Shown: positions 44,197 through 54,401 of the stretch, one piece after another | Numbering within the stretch: the stretch's first letter is position 1 | Layout of the letters: the number at the start of each line of letters is the position of its first letter | From: Arsenicicoccus bolidensis DSM 15745 | Lineage (GTDB): Bacteria > Actinomycetota > Actinomycetes > Actinomycetales > Dermatophilaceae | Direction: 5' to 3' | Assembly: GCF_000426385.1 (NCBI RefSeq) | Contig: NZ_AUFG01000007.1 | Span: forward strand, 1-64,000 | Length of the DNA stretch: 64,000 nucleotides | The notes under the pieces: generated by a model | The model's input: only the letters and a program-made list of their open reading frames with translations | The model's database searches: none | What the model was told of the DNA's origin: nothing | Position numbers and translations under genes: made by a program

Positions 44197-45051
44197 TCAC
44201 CGACGCGTCAGGAGGCGTGCCGCGACCTGCTCGAGGACGGCCGGGTCCCCGGCATATGGCCCGTCTGGTCGCGGCCAATGGGTGATCACGTCGGTGAACC
44301 CCAGCTCGGCCACCCGCCCCACCACCTCCTCGAAGCGGTCGACGGACGAGAGGGACAGGTCACCGGACGGGTCGACGTGGACGTAGCGGCGGAAGCCCTG
44401 CGGCGGCCCGAGGTCGTCCATCCGCCGCGACAGCTCCTCGAGGCTGCGCCACCAGGCCTCACGGTCGTCGCCGTGGGTTCCGGTCGTGACCCAGGCGTCC
44501 CCCAGCGCGACGGCGAGCCGCTGCGACCGTGGGCCGTTGGCGGCCATCACCACCGTGGGGCGGGGGTCCGCGACCGGGAGCGTCCGGGCGTCCCGGCAGG
44601 TGAAGTACTCCCCCTCGTGGTCGACGTGGTCCTCGCGCAGCAGCCGGTCGAGCAGGCGGGCGAACTCCTCGAACCGGTCGACCCGCTGACGCACCGTCAG
44701 CTCCGGCCCACCCAGCACGCGCGAGTCGAGGTCACCACCGGTGCCGAGACCGAGCAGCAGCCGGCCGTCGCTGACGTCCTGCAACGACTGCACGTCCCGG
44801 ACGAACGCCGCCGGGTGCCGGAAGTTGGGCGACGCCACGAAGGTGCCGATCCCGACGTGCCGGGTGACCAGGGCGGCGGCCGTCAGGGTCGAGACGGTGC
44901 CGTACCACGGCGAGTCCGGCAGACCGCCCCACGTGAGGTGGTCGTAGGTCCACAGGTGGTCGAAACCCATCTCCTCGGCGGCCCGCCAGCGGGGCTCTGC
45001 CTCCCTCCAGCGCACCTCCGGCAGGATGGTCAGGCCGATGCGCGGCGTCAT
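44197..45051 (-). CDS. LLM-class F420-dependent oxidoreductase
   Basis: A 284-residue luciferase-like (beta/alpha)8 flavin or F420 enzyme: RIGLTILPEVRW, FDHLWTYDHLTWGG, VGIGTFVASPNFRHPAAFVRDVQSLQDVSDGRLLLGLGTGGDLDS and VVMAANGPRSQRLA. Substrate unknown. ATG 45051 overlaps the stop of the sterol-carrier-family gene (ATGA). With the nitroreductase at 17349 it indicates that the organism uses F420. Confidence 0.9.
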   Translation of the reverse strand: MTPRIGLTILPEVRWREAEPRWRAAEEMGFDHLWTYDHLTWGGLPDSPWYGTVSTLTAAALVTRHVGIGTFVASPNFRHPAAFVRDVQSLQDVSDGRLLLGLGTGGDLDSRVLGGPELTVRQRVDRFEEFARLLDRLLREDHVDHEGEYFTCRDARTLPVADPRPTVVMAANGPRSQRLAVALGDAWVTTGTHGDDREAWWRSLEELSRRMDDLGPPQGFRRYVHVDPSGDLSLSSVDRFEEVVGRVAELGFTDVITHWPRPDGPYAGDPAVLEQVAARLLTRR

Positions 45052-45455
45052 ACGAGATCCTCCTGGTCGGACGAGGCGCCGGCCGTCCCGGCGCCGGGCG
45101 CCAGCGGCAGCAGCGAGGTGAGGTCGGAGCGCTGGCCGCTCGCGCGGACCCGGCCGCCCGAGACCGCGGCCGTCCAGGTCAGGGCCCCGGTCGCCAGCTG
45201 CAGCCAGGTGGTCGCGTCGGTCTCGACCGTGCTGGGCGGGGTGCCGCGGGTGTGCACCGGGCCCTCGACGGCCTGGACCGCGCCGTATGGCGGGACGCGC
45301 ACCTCCAGGGAGCGCCCGGGGTATCGCGCGCCGAGCTCCTCCAGCGTGTATCGCACGGCCGTGGCCACCGTCTGGCGCGGCGCTGCGGGATCGGCCTGCC
45401 AGGCGGCGAGCGCCTCGGCGCCCTGGTCGGCGGGGATGCGGCGACGGGTTGGCAT
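45048..45455 (-). CDS. Sterol carrier family protein
   Basis: A 135-residue protein with the actinobacterial SCP2-like arrangement: PADQGAEALAAWQAD, VRYTLEELGARYPGRSLEVRVPPYGAVQ, and GTPPSTVETDATTWLQLATGALTWTAAVSGGRVRASG, which is the hydrophobic-ligand fold. It is usually found near purF/purM in Micrococcales. Ligand unknown. ATG 45455 is 14 bases from the divergent dehydrogenase start. It is translationally coupled to the LLM enzyme. Confidence 0.87.
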   Translation of the reverse strand: MPTRRRIPADQGAEALAAWQADPAAPRQTVATAVRYTLEELGARYPGRSLEVRVPPYGAVQAVEGPVHTRGTPPSTVETDATTWLQLATGALTWTAAVSGGRVRASGQRSDLTSLLPLAPGAGTAGASSDQEDLV

Positions 45456-45469
45456 GTCACGATGGTGGC

Positions 45470-46516
45470 ATGCGCGCAACGATGATCCATGCAGCCCGTG
45501 ACATCCGTCTCGAGGAGGCCCCCGCCCCATCGGTCCTGACCCCCACCGACGCCGTGGTCCGGGTCGTCCGGTCCTGCATCTGCGGGTCAGACCTGTGGCC
45601 CTACCGCGGCGAGAACCCCACCGACGAGCCCCACCCGATCGGTCACGAGTACGTCGGCGTCGTGGAGGAGGTCGGCGAGGAGGTCAAGAACGTCGCGCCC
45701 GGCCAGTTCGTCATCGGCGGGTTCACATACTCCGACAACACCTGTGAGATCTGCCAGGCCGGGGTGCACAGCGCCTGCCTGCACGGTGGGTTCTACGGCT
45801 CCAAGGACCGCGCCGGCCTGCCCGTGGGTGGCTGCCAGGCGGAGTACCTCCGCGTCCCGCTCGCCGACGGCACCCTCGTCGCCACCCCCGAGATGCCGTC
45901 CGACGACCTGCTGCCGTCGCTGCTCACGCTGTCCGACGTCATGGCCACCGGGTGGCACGCCGCGGTCTCCGCCGACGTCCGCGAGGGCCACACGGCGGTG
46001 GTCGTGGGCGACGGCGCCGTCGGTCTGTGCGGGGTGCTGGCCGCCCGCGAGCTCGGCGCCGAGCGCATCATCGCCATGTCCCGCCACGCGTCCCGGCAGG
46101 CCATCGCCCGGGAGCTCGGGGCGACCGACGTCGTCGAGGAGCGTGGCGAGGAGGGCGCGGAGCGCGTGCGCGAGCTCACCGGCGGCCTCGGTGCCCACAG
46201 CGTCCTGGAGTGCGTCGGCACCGGCGGCTCGATGGAGCAGGCCTTCGCCGCGGCGCGTCCCGGCGGACGCGTGGGGTTCGTCGGGGTGCCGCACGGCGTC
46301 GAGCTCCCCGTCGAGCGGATGTTCCGCAAGAACATCTCCCTGGCCGGCGGCATGGCCCCGGTGCGGCGCTACCTCCCCCACCTCGTCTCCTCCGTGCTCG
46401 CCGGGCAGATCGCCCCGGGCGCGGTCTTCGACCTGACGCTGCCGCTCGACGACGTCGCCGAGGGCTACCGCGCGATGGACGAGCGCCGCGCGATCAAGGT
46501 CATGCTCACGCCGTGA
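45470..46516 (+). CDS. Zinc-dependent medium-chain alcohol dehydrogenase
   Basis: A 348-residue MDR-family enzyme. The GroES-like domain has SCICGSDLWPYRGENP with the catalytic-zinc cysteine and HEYVG with the histidine and glutamate. The structural-zinc region is reduced to NTCEICQAGVHSAC, three cysteines instead of four. The Rossmann domain has VVGDGAVGLCGVLAA. Substrate unknown. It is divergent from the sterol-carrier gene across 14 bases, so the two start regions overlap. Confidence 0.9.
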   Translation: MRATMIHAARDIRLEEAPAPSVLTPTDAVVRVVRSCICGSDLWPYRGENPTDEPHPIGHEYVGVVEEVGEEVKNVAPGQFVIGGFTYSDNTCEICQAGVHSACLHGGFYGSKDRAGLPVGGCQAEYLRVPLADGTLVATPEMPSDDLLPSLLTLSDVMATGWHAAVSADVREGHTAVVVGDGAVGLCGVLAARELGAERIIAMSRHASRQAIARELGATDVVEERGEEGAERVRELTGGLGAHSVLECVGTGGSMEQAFAAARPGGRVGFVGVPHGVELPVERMFRKNISLAGGMAPVRRYLPHLVSSVLAGQIAPGAVFDLTLPLDDVAEGYRAMDERRAIKVMLTP

Positions 46517-46535
46517 CGGCGACCTGCGAGCAGCG

Positions 46536-47381
46536 GTGAGCGACAACGGCATACGCATCGACTGGGTCGAGGGGCGAGCCGCCGGGCGCGCCGCGACGGT
46601 GATGCGCGACGGCCACCCGCAGTCCTTCGTCGACCTCGATGACCCGACCGTCCTGGCGTTCGAGTACGTCCAGCACCTTGCGTGCGTCCTGGACTCCCTC
46701 CCGCCCGGTCCGCTGGGCGTGACGCACGTCGGCGGCGCTGGGCTGTCGCTGGCTCGCTACGTCGAGGCCACGCGCCCCGGGTCGCCCCAGATCGTGCTCG
46801 AGCCCGACGCCGAGCTCACCGAGGTGGTCCGCCGCGAGCTGCCCCTCCCCCGACGGCACCGGATCCGGGTGCGGCCCGTGGACGGCCGGTCGGGGGTGGC
46901 AGCCCTGCGGGACGGGTCGGCTGATGTGGTCGTGGTCGACGCGTATGACGGCGGCCGGGTGCCCCCCGAGCTCGGCACCGTGGAGTTCCTGACCGACGTG
47001 CGTCGCGTCCTGCGTGCTGACGGGCTCGTCCTGCTGAACCTCGCCGACGAGCCGTCGTGGCGCTATGTCGCGGCCGTGGCCGCCGGGGCGGGGGTGGCGG
47101 GGCTCGACCACCAGGCCGTGCTGGCCACTCACGACGTGCTCAAGGGGCGACGCTTCGGCAACTCGGTGCTGGTCGCGGCGGGCTCGACCGCCGACCTCGA
47201 CCTGGTCGAGCTGCGCCGCCACGTGGCCCGGTCACCGTTCCCCACGGGCATGTGGTCCGGTGCCGAGCTGGCCCGCCGCGCCCGGTCGGCGCGTGCGCTC
47301 ACCGACGCGCTCGCCGCCGCGGACCCCGACGCCGCCTCGTCCCCGCGGCCTCCGGACCTCGGACGCTGGCGCCTGCGCTGA
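46536..47381 (+). CDS. Spermidine synthase-like protein
   Basis: A 281-residue methyltransferase-fold protein of the fused/spermidine synthase-like group: VTHVGGAGLSLARYVEATRPGSPQIVLEPDAELTEVV, VAALRDGSADVVVVDAYDGGRVPPELGTVEFLTDVRRVLRADGLVLLNLAD. The conserved DAYDGG and acidic residues are present, but polyamine synthesis is unlikely from the divergent N-terminus. It begins at GTG 46536, 19 bases after the dehydrogenase. A second, distinct protein of this superfamily is at 22923. Confidence 0.82.
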   Translation: MSDNGIRIDWVEGRAAGRAATVMRDGHPQSFVDLDDPTVLAFEYVQHLACVLDSLPPGPLGVTHVGGAGLSLARYVEATRPGSPQIVLEPDAELTEVVRRELPLPRRHRIRVRPVDGRSGVAALRDGSADVVVVDAYDGGRVPPELGTVEFLTDVRRVLRADGLVLLNLADEPSWRYVAAVAAGAGVAGLDHQAVLATHDVLKGRRFGNSVLVAAGSTADLDLVELRRHVARSPFPTGMWSGAELARRARSARALTDALAAADPDAASSPRPPDLGRWRLR

Positions 47382-47573
47382 CGGCCTCGGGGCGACCTCA
47401 CCGCAACGGCACGAACCGGCAGTGGCCGTGCGGACTCGTGCGCAGCTGCCCCGCCTCGAGCACCACCAGCATCATCTGGCCGCGTGCACCACGTCCATGA
47501 GACCTACCCTCGCACACGCCGGCGCGCCAGCCGCGACCTGCCGAACCGGCCCGTCCGCCATACCGGTTCGCGG

Positions 47574-50500
47574 TCAGCCGAGGTGGCTCCGGGCGTTGCG
47601 GAACATCCGCAGCCAGGGGCTCGGCTCGTCGACCGGGCCATCGGTCCACGACAGCTGGATGTTGCGCTGCACCCGCTCGGGGTGCGGCATCATCGCGGTG
47701 AACCGCCCGTCCGGCGTCGTCACGGCGGTCAGCCCCCCGGGCGACCCGTTGGGGTTGGCCGGGTAGGTCTCGGCCGGCGCGCCGGACCCGTCCAGGTAGC
47801 GCATCGCCGGCACCACGTCCGTCGGCGACCCGTGCCGGGAGAAGTCCGCGCGACCCTCGCCGTGCGCCACCGCGATCGGCAGGCGCGACCCGGCCATCCC
47901 GGCGAAGAAGATCGACGGGCTGTCGAGCACCTCGACCTGCGAGAGGCGGGCTTCGTACTGCTCGCTGCGGTTGCGCGTCCAGCGGGGCCAGGCCTGCGCC
48001 CCGGGGATCAGCTCGGCCAGCTCGCCGAACATCTGGCAGCCGTTGCAGATGCCCAGCCCGATCGTGTCGCCCCGCTCGAAGAACGCGCGGAACTGGTCGG
48101 TCAGGCGCGGGTCGAACAGCACCGACCGCGCCCAGCCCGCACCGGCGCCGAGCGTGTCGCCGTAGGAGAAGCCGCCCGCCGCGACGAGGCCCGTGAAGTC
48201 CGACAGGTGCGCGCGGCCCGACTGCAGGTCGGTCATGTGCACGTCGTAGGTCTCGAACCCGGCCCGGTCGAACGCGAACGAGGTCTCGACGTGCGAGTTG
48301 ACCCCCTGCTCGCGCAGCACCGCCACGCGGGGACGCGCTCCGCGCGAGAGGTATGGCGCCGCCACGTCCTCGCCCGGGTCGAAGGCCGGGGCCACCACCA
48401 GACCGCACGACTGCGTCCCGAACGCCGCGTGCTCCTCGTCGGCGCAGTCGGGGTTGTCGCGGAGGCGGGCGATGCGCCAGGACACCTCGTCCCACGCCTG
48501 CGCGAGGTCGTGCAGGGGCTCGTCGAGCACCTCGTCCTCACCCACGCGCACGCGGACGCGCCGGTCGTCGGTGGTGCGTCCGACGACGGTCACCAGCTCG
48601 GCCAGCCCGTGGTCGGCGAGGACGCGCAGCACGGCGTCCAGGTCGCCCTCCGAGCACTCGAGCAGGGCGCCGAGCTCCTCGGCGAACAGCCCGGCGAGGG
48701 ACTCCGCCGCGAGCTCCAGGCCCGTGGCTCCGGCGAAGGCCATCTCGCAGGCCGCCGCCCACAGGCCGCCGTCGGAGCGGTCGTGATAGGCGCTGACGAG
48801 CCCGCGCGCTCGCAGCGCGCCCAGGGCGGAGGCGAGCGCGAGCAGCCGCGCCGGGTCGTCGAGATCGGGCACCTCCTGCCCGAACGCCCCGCTGACCTGC
48901 GCGAGCATCGACCCGCCGAGGCGGTCGCGCCCGGCGCCGAGGTCAACCAGCACCACGAGCGATCCGCCACCAGCCAGCTGCGGGGTCCAGGTGCCGCGGA
49001 CGTCCTCCATGGAGGCGAAGGCGGTGACCACCAGCGAGACCGGCGAGGTCACCTGCTTGTCGACCGGGTCGGCGCCGCCGGACGCCTCCGAGCGCCCGGA
49101 CGCGTGCGGTCCCTCGGTCCAGCGGGTGCGCATCGACAGCGAGTCCTTGCCGACGGGCACCCCGATGCCCAGCGCCGGGCACAGCTCCATCGCCACGGCC
49201 GAGACGGTGTCGTAGAGCGCGGCGTCCTCGCCCTCCTCGCCGCAGGCCGCCATCCAGTTGCACGACAGCTTGACCCGCGAGAGTTCGACCGGGGCGGCGA
49301 GCAGGTTGGTGATGGCCTCGGCCACCGCCATACGGCCCGAGGCGGGGGCGTCGACGGAGGCGAGGGGCATCCGCTCCCCCGTCGCCATCGCCTCCCCGGC
49401 GAACCCGGCCAGGTCCCCGAGCGTCACCGCGACGTCGGCCACCGGCACCTGCCACGGCCCCACCATCTGGTCACGGTGGGTGAGCCCACCGACCGTCCGG
49501 TCGCCGATCGTGATCAGGAACCGCTTGCTCGCGACGGAGGGGTGGCGCAGGACGTCGTAGGCCGCCCGCCGCACGTCGACCGCCCCCACGTCGAACGCGT
49601 CCCCCTGCCGGACGACGCGACTCACGTCACGGGTCATCCGCGGTGGCTTCCCGAGCAGCACCTCCATCGGCATGTCGATGGCCCGCTCGGAGACGGGCTC
49701 CGTCACGTCGTCGCCGAGGCGGTCGTCCGTCAGGCGCAGCTGCCCGTCGTCCGTGGCGACCCCGACCACGGCGTACGGGCAGCGCTCCCGGTCGGCGAGC
49801 GACGCCAGCAGGCCGAGCGAGGCCGGCGCGATGGCCAGGACGTAGCGCTCCTGGCTCTCGTTGCACCAGATCTCCTTGGGCGCGAGGCCGGTCTCCTCCA
49901 GCGGCACCGCCGCGAGGTCGAACCGCGCCCCCAGCCCGGCGCCGTCCACGAGCTCGGGGAAGGCGTTGGACAGGCCGCCGGCCCCCACGTCGTGGATGGC
50001 CAGGATCGGGTTGTCCTCGCCCATCGCCCAGCAGTGCGAGATGACCTCCTGCGCCCGCCGCTCGATCTCGGGGTTGCCCCGCTGCACGGAGTCGAAGTCC
50101 AGCTCGGCCGCGTTGGCGCCCGCCGCGAGGGAGGAGGCGGCGCCGCCACCCATGCCGATCCGCATCCCCGGACCGCCGACCTGCACCAGCAGGGTCCCCG
50201 GGGGGAAGACGACCTTGTCGGTCTGCGAGGCCGAGATCGTCCCGAGCCCGCCGGCACTCATGATCGGCTTGTGGTAGCCGCGGCGCACCCCGTCGACGGT
50301 CTGCTCGTAGACGCGGAAGAAGCCGCCCAGCGCCGGACGACCGAACTCGTTGTTGAACGCCGCCGCGCCGATCGGGCCCTCGACCATGATCTGCAGCGGG
50401 CTCGCGAGGTGGCCGGGGGCGCCGTACGGCGACTGCTCCCACGGCTCGGAGGTGCCCGGCAGGTGCAGGTTGCTGACCGCGAAGCCGGACAACCCCGCCT

Positions 50501-51530
50501 TGGGGGCCGAGCCGCGCCCGGTGGCGCCCTCGTCGCGGATCTCGCCGCCCGCTCCGGTCGCCGCGCCGGGGAACGGCGAGATGGCGGTGGGGTGGTTGTG
50601 CGTCTCGACCTTCATCAGGACGTGGACCTCGTCCTCGTATGCCGCGTAGCGCCCCGGCCCGTCCTGCTGCTCCGGCACCCAGCGCGTGCGGCGGCCACCC
50701 TCCATCACGGACGCGTTGTCCTTGTAGGCGATGACCGTGCCCTGGCCGTTGGCCTGCTCGGTGTGCCGGATCATCCCGAACAGCGACCGCGGCTGCGGCT
50801 CGCCGTCGATGACGAAGTCGGCGTTGAAGATCTTGTGCCGGCAGTGCTCGGAGTTGGCCTGGGCGAACATCATGAGCTCGACGTCGGTCGGGTTGCGGCC
50901 CAGCCCCGTGAACGCGTCGACCAGGTAGTCGATCTCGTCGTCGGACAGCGCGAGCCCGAAGCGCCCGTCGGCCTCCACCAGCGCCTCGCGTCCCGCCCCC
51001 AGGACGTCGACGTGCTCGAGCGGCTCGGCCTCGCGCTCGGTCGCGAGCAGCGCGGCGTCCTCGCGGCGCAGCAGGACGGTCTCGGTCATCCGGTCGTGGA
51101 GGACCGCGGCCGCGGCGGCCCACTGCTCGTCGTCGAGGGCCGGCCCGTGCAGGGAGTACTCGACGACGCGCTCGACCCGGTGCAGGTCCAGGGCACAGCT
51201 GTGAGCGATGTCGGTCGCCTTGGACGCCCAGGGGGACACGGTGCCGAGGCGTGGCGCCACGACCACCAGGGTGCCGTGGGTGCCGTGGGCGCCGTCGGCA
51301 CCCTCCGAGCCGTTCGCCCAGGGCTCGCCATAGGTGAGCAGGCTCTCGAGGGTGGCCCGGTCCTGCGGCGTCAGCTCCTCGGCGCTGGACACCCAGTGCA
51401 CGAACCGCGCGTCGATCCCGGTGACCTGCGGCACGACGGCCTGCACCCGGGCCAGCAGGGCGGCGGCCCGGAAGTCGGAGAGCGCCCGACCCCCCTCGAC
51501 GACGGAGAGGACGTGGGCGGGCGACGACAT
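47574..51530 (-). CDS. purL: Phosphoribosylformylglycinamidine synthase, long single-chain type
   Basis: Converts FGAR to FGAM using glutamine and ATP. The 1318-residue protein has the full E. coli/gamma-proteobacterial architecture: an N-terminal PurS-like domain ([24 protein letters not shown]-type), a linker with [14 protein letters not shown], two AIR-synthase-like domain pairs ([44 protein letters not shown]) and a C-terminal glutaminase with the nucleophile in [12 protein letters not shown] and final [11 protein letters not shown]. Most Actinobacteria instead split this into PurS, PurQ and a short PurL. GAGGAG precedes ATG 51530. Confidence 0.96.
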   Translation of the reverse strand: MSSPAHVLSVVEGGRALSDFRAAALLARVQAVVPQVTGIDARFVHWVSSAEELTPQDRATLESLLTYGEPWANGSEGADGAHGTHGTLVVVAPRLGTVSPWASKATDIAHSCALDLHRVERVVEYSLHGPALDDEQWAAAAAVLHDRMTETVLLRREDAALLATEREAEPLEHVDVLGAGREALVEADGRFGLALSDDEIDYLVDAFTGLGRNPTDVELMMFAQANSEHCRHKIFNADFVIDGEPQPRSLFGMIRHTEQANGQGTVIAYKDNASVMEGGRRTRWVPEQQDGPGRYAAYEDEVHVLMKVETHNHPTAISPFPGAATGAGGEIRDEGATGRGSAPKAGLSGFAVSNLHLPGTSEPWEQSPYGAPGHLASPLQIMVEGPIGAAAFNNEFGRPALGGFFRVYEQTVDGVRRGYHKPIMSAGGLGTISASQTDKVVFPPGTLLVQVGGPGMRIGMGGGAASSLAAGANAAELDFDSVQRGNPEIERRAQEVISHCWAMGEDNPILAIHDVGAGGLSNAFPELVDGAGLGARFDLAAVPLEETGLAPKEIWCNESQERYVLAIAPASLGLLASLADRERCPYAVVGVATDDGQLRLTDDRLGDDVTEPVSERAIDMPMEVLLGKPPRMTRDVSRVVRQGDAFDVGAVDVRRAAYDVLRHPSVASKRFLITIGDRTVGGLTHRDQMVGPWQVPVADVAVTLGDLAGFAGEAMATGERMPLASVDAPASGRMAVAEAITNLLAAPVELSRVKLSCNWMAACGEEGEDAALYDTVSAVAMELCPALGIGVPVGKDSLSMRTRWTEGPHASGRSEASGGADPVDKQVTSPVSLVVTAFASMEDVRGTWTPQLAGGGSLVVLVDLGAGRDRLGGSMLAQVSGAFGQEVPDLDDPARLLALASALGALRARGLVSAYHDRSDGGLWAAACEMAFAGATGLELAAESLAGLFAEELGALLECSEGDLDAVLRVLADHGLAELVTVVGRTTDDRRVRVRVGEDEVLDEPLHDLAQAWDEVSWRIARLRDNPDCADEEHAAFGTQSCGLVVAPAFDPGEDVAAPYLSRGARPRVAVLREQGVNSHVETSFAFDRAGFETYDVHMTDLQSGRAHLSDFTGLVAAGGFSYGDTLGAGAGWARSVLFDPRLTDQFRAFFERGDTIGLGICNGCQMFGELAELIPGAQAWPRWTRNRSEQYEARLSQVEVLDSPSIFFAGMAGSRLPIAVAHGEGRADFSRHGSPTDVVPAMRYLDGSGAPAETYPANPNGSPGGLTAVTTPDGRFTAMMPHPERVQRNIQLSWTDGPVDEPSPWLRMFRNARSHLG

Positions 51531-51583
51531 GGAGGCTCCTCGGGGGCGCGGCGATCGAGCGCCCTCAGGCTACCGGCTCGGGG

Positions 51584-52009
51584 TCAGTCGTCCTCACCGG
51601 TGTAGACGCCGGTGCTCGAGGTGTCCGTGGCCCGGGCGAGGTCGACGTCGTGGTGGGTGGTGCGACGCGCCTCGTGCCGTCCAGCACCCTCGGGGATGGG
51701 GGCGACGGCGCCGATCCCCGCCTCGTAGGCGTCCCAGTCGTCGTCGTAGTCACCCACCGTGATGGTGGCGCCCTCGGCGTGCACCCCGGCGACCTCGTGG
51801 TGCTCGGGGGCCAGCGCCCCGCCCAGCTCACGCGCTCGGGCGAGGAGCTCCGCCGTGACCTCGCCGGGGACGCTCAGCACGAGGCGGCGGCCCTGGCGGA
51901 TGCGCGTGAACTCGCCGTAGCCCAGCTCGGCCGCCCGCGGCAGGGCGTCGTGGCCCTCGGCGTCCGGCGCGTCGCTGGTGGGCATGACGTTGACGACGAT
52001 GCGTCCCAT
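51584..52009 (-). CDS. PurS-like protein with extended acidic C-terminus
   Basis: A 141-residue protein. The first 75 residues (GRIVVNVMPTSDAPDAEGHDALPRAAELGYGEFTRIRQGRRLVLSV in parts) follow the PurS pattern closely: strand, D-x-x-G, alanine-leucine helix, LGY, R-x-GRR and a final strand. PurS normally helps assemble the short-form FGAM synthase. Here it is followed by GDYDDDWDAYEAG and a Thr/Asp-rich tail not found in ordinary PurS. Next to the long, self-sufficient PurL it should be redundant, so it may be a relic or have a new role. No purQ is present in the window. Confidence 0.75.
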   Translation of the reverse strand: MGRIVVNVMPTSDAPDAEGHDALPRAAELGYGEFTRIRQGRRLVLSVPGEVTAELLARARELGGALAPEHHEVAGVHAEGATITVGDYDDDWDAYEAGIGAVAPIPEGAGRHEARRTTHHDVDLARATDTSSTGVYTGEDD

Positions 52010-52131
52010 GTCGGGGGTCTCCTGGGTCCGGCGGGCGGGTCCCCCCAGGATATCGACGACCCCGTATGCCGTCCTGGCGCCCCCGGCATACCGCTCCGGC
52101 GTCTCGATCTGCCCCCCTGTGGAGGAGCGGC

Positions 52132-53040
52132 TCAGCCGAAGCGGCGCCCCGTCAGCGCCTCGTAGGCCTCGACGTACTTGGCGCGGGTCCGCTCGACCAC
52201 GTCCTGCGGCAGGGGCGGCGGCGCCTCGCCGGAGTCCTTGTCCCAGCCGGAGGCCGGCGAGGTGAGCCAGTCGCGGACGTACTGCTTGTCGTAGGACTCC
52301 TGCCGGGCGCCCGGCTGCCAGGTCGCGGCGGGCCAGAAGCGGGAGGAGTCGGGGGTGAGGACCTCGTCGGCGAGGACCAGCTCGGGCTCGGCGCCCTCGC
52401 GCCGGCGCACCCCGAACTCGACCTTGGTGTCGGCGATGAGGATGCCGCGGTCGGCGGCGATCGCGTTGCCACGGGCCAGGATCCGTCGCGTCAGGTCGCC
52501 GACCCGGGCCGCGAGACCGCGGCCGATCTCGGCCTCCACCTCGGCATAGGTCATGGGCAGGTCGTGCTCGCCCATCGGCGCCTTGGTGGTGGGGGTGAAG
52601 ACCGGCTCGGGCAGGGCGGACCCGTCGACCAGGCCCTCGGGCAGGGGGATGCCGCACACCGCGCCGGTGGCGCGGTAGTCCTCGAGGCCGCCGCCGGTGA
52701 GGTAGGCGCGGCCGATGCACTCGACGGGCAGCATCTCGAGCCGCTCGCACAGCACCGCCCGCCCGGCCACGGCGGCCGGCACGTCCGTCGACAGGACGTG
52801 GTCGGGCACGACGTCGGCGAGCTGCTCGAACCACCACAGGCTCAGCTGGGTCAGGACCGCGCCCTTGTCGGGGATGGGGGTCTCGAGGACGTGGTCGTAG
52901 GCCGAGAGCCGGTCGCTGGCCACCAGCAGGAGCTGGTCGGTGCGTGCCTCACCGGTCGCCGGGTCGAGCGGGGCATAGAGGTCGCGCACCTTGCCGGAGT
53001 AGACGTGGGCGTAGCCGGGGAGCTCGAGCGTGGGTGCCAC
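52132..53040 (-). CDS. purC: Phosphoribosylaminoimidazole-succinocarboxamide synthase
   Basis: Couples aspartate to CAIR in purine synthesis. The 302-residue protein has YSGKVRDLYAP (ATP-binding), LVASDRLSAYDHVLETPIPDKGAVLTQLS, MLPVECIGRAYLTGGGLEDYRATG, GILIADTKVEFG and DEVLTPDSSRFW. This is the longer, eukaryote/actinobacterial style of the enzyme. GTG 53040 follows a GAGAGG sequence. It is downstream of purD with a 23-base gap. Confidence 0.96.
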   Translation of the reverse strand: MAPTLELPGYAHVYSGKVRDLYAPLDPATGEARTDQLLLVASDRLSAYDHVLETPIPDKGAVLTQLSLWWFEQLADVVPDHVLSTDVPAAVAGRAVLCERLEMLPVECIGRAYLTGGGLEDYRATGAVCGIPLPEGLVDGSALPEPVFTPTTKAPMGEHDLPMTYAEVEAEIGRGLAARVGDLTRRILARGNAIAADRGILIADTKVEFGVRRREGAEPELVLADEVLTPDSSRFWPAATWQPGARQESYDKQYVRDWLTSPASGWDKDSGEAPPPLPQDVVERTRAKYVEAYEALTGRRFG

Positions 53041-53063
53041 AACAGGCCTCTCGTGGGTGGGTC

Positions 53064-54335
53064 TCAGACGACGACCTCGCCGCGCTGGGCGGCGAGGGCG
53101 ATGTCGGTGCGGTGGTGCGATCCGGGCAGGTCGATCCGGTCGACGGCCGCGTAGGCGCGCACGCGGGCCTCGGCCAGGTCGGCGCCGAGCGCCACGACCG
53201 ACAGCACGCGTCCCCCGGCGGAGACGAGCAGGCCGGCGTCGTCGAGGCGGGTGCCGGCGTGCAGGACGTAGGCCTCCGTCTCCTCCTCGAGACCGCTGAT
53301 GGGGCCGCCCGTGACCGGGTCGGCGGGGTAGCCCTCGGACGCGACCACCACGGTCACCGCGTGCTCGTCGCGCCACTGCAGGTCGGGCTGCTCGTCGAGC
53401 CGCCCCGTGGCGGCGGCGCGCAGCAGGGCGCCCAGCGGGCTGGCCAGGCGGGCCAGCACGACCTGGGTCTCGGGGTCGCCGAAGCGGGCGTTGAACTCCA
53501 CCACGCGCGGTCCCCGAGACGTGAGGGCGAGCCCGACGTAGAGGACGCCGACGAACGGCGCCCCGCGGCGCGCCATCTCGTCGATCGTCGGCTGCGCGAC
53601 CCGCGCCACGACGTCCTCGACCAGCCCGGCCGGGGCCCAGTCGAGCGGCGAGTAGGCGCCCATGCCACCGGTGTTGGGGCCGCTGTCGCCGTCGCCCACG
53701 CGCTTGAAGTCCTGGGCCGGGGCCAGCGGGACGACCGTCTCGCCGTCGCAGAGGCAGAAGAGCGAGACCTCGGGCCCGTCGAGGAACTCCTCCACGACCA
53801 CCTGCCCGCCAGGCTTGTCCAGACAGACCTTTGCGTGCGCCAAGGCGGCGGCCCGGTCGTCGGCGACCACGACCCCCTTGCCGGCCGCGAGGCCGTCGTC
53901 CTTGACCACGTATGGCGTCCCGAACCCGTCGATGGCGGCCGCCACCTCGTCGACGGTGGTGCACACGTGGGCCATCGCGGTGGGGACGCCCGCAGCCGCC
54001 ATGACCTCCTTGGCGAAGGCCTTGGAGCCCTCCAGCCGGGCCGCCTCGGCCGAGGGACCGAAGCACGCGATGCCCCGCTCCCGCACGACGTCCGCCACGC
54101 CCGCCACGAGCGGCGCCTCCGGACCGACGACGACGAGGTCGACGCCCAGCTCCTCGGCCAGGTCGGCGATCCCGGCCCCGTCGGTGATCCCGCCCGGCAG
54201 GTCGCGGCAGAGCGCCACCTGGTCGATGCCGGGGTTGCCGGGAGCGGCGACGACCGCCTCGACGGTGGGGTCCTGGGTCAGCGCGTGGACGATGGCGTGC
54301 TCACGGGCACCGGTGCCGATGACGAGTACCTTCAC
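53064..54335 (-). CDS. purD: Phosphoribosylamine-glycine ligase
   Basis: Forms GAR from phosphoribosylamine and glycine. The 423-residue ATP-grasp protein shows VLVIGTGAREHAIVHAL, APGNPGI, VVGPEAPLVAGVADV, FGPSAEAARLEGSKAFAKEVM, YVVKDDGLAAGKGVVVAD, the SGPNTGGMGAYSP loop and VVEFNARFGDPETQ. It begins at ATG 54335. It is the first gene of the purD-purC-(purS-like)-purL run on this strand. Confidence 0.96.
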   Translation of the reverse strand: MKVLVIGTGAREHAIVHALTQDPTVEAVVAAPGNPGIDQVALCRDLPGGITDGAGIADLAEELGVDLVVVGPEAPLVAGVADVVRERGIACFGPSAEAARLEGSKAFAKEVMAAAGVPTAMAHVCTTVDEVAAAIDGFGTPYVVKDDGLAAGKGVVVADDRAAALAHAKVCLDKPGGQVVVEEFLDGPEVSLFCLCDGETVVPLAPAQDFKRVGDGDSGPNTGGMGAYSPLDWAPAGLVEDVVARVAQPTIDEMARRGAPFVGVLYVGLALTSRGPRVVEFNARFGDPETQVVLARLASPLGALLRAAATGRLDEQPDLQWRDEHAVTVVVASEGYPADPVTGGPISGLEEETEAYVLHAGTRLDDAGLLVSAGGRVLSVVALGADLAEARVRAYAAVDRIDLPGSHHRTDIALAAQRGEVVV

Positions 54336-54401
54336 GCGCTCAACCCTAGTAGGTCCCTGCTGAGGGCGACGCTGCCCGCAGGCCAGGGCGTCGGGACGCC
54401 G

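Noticed and set aside
47484-51605. A plus-strand open frame of 1373 codons antisense to purL
   Set aside because: It is a shadow of purL caused by high GC at third positions: low-complexity His/Arg/Gly/Val composition, no domain, and purL is unmistakable on the other strand.
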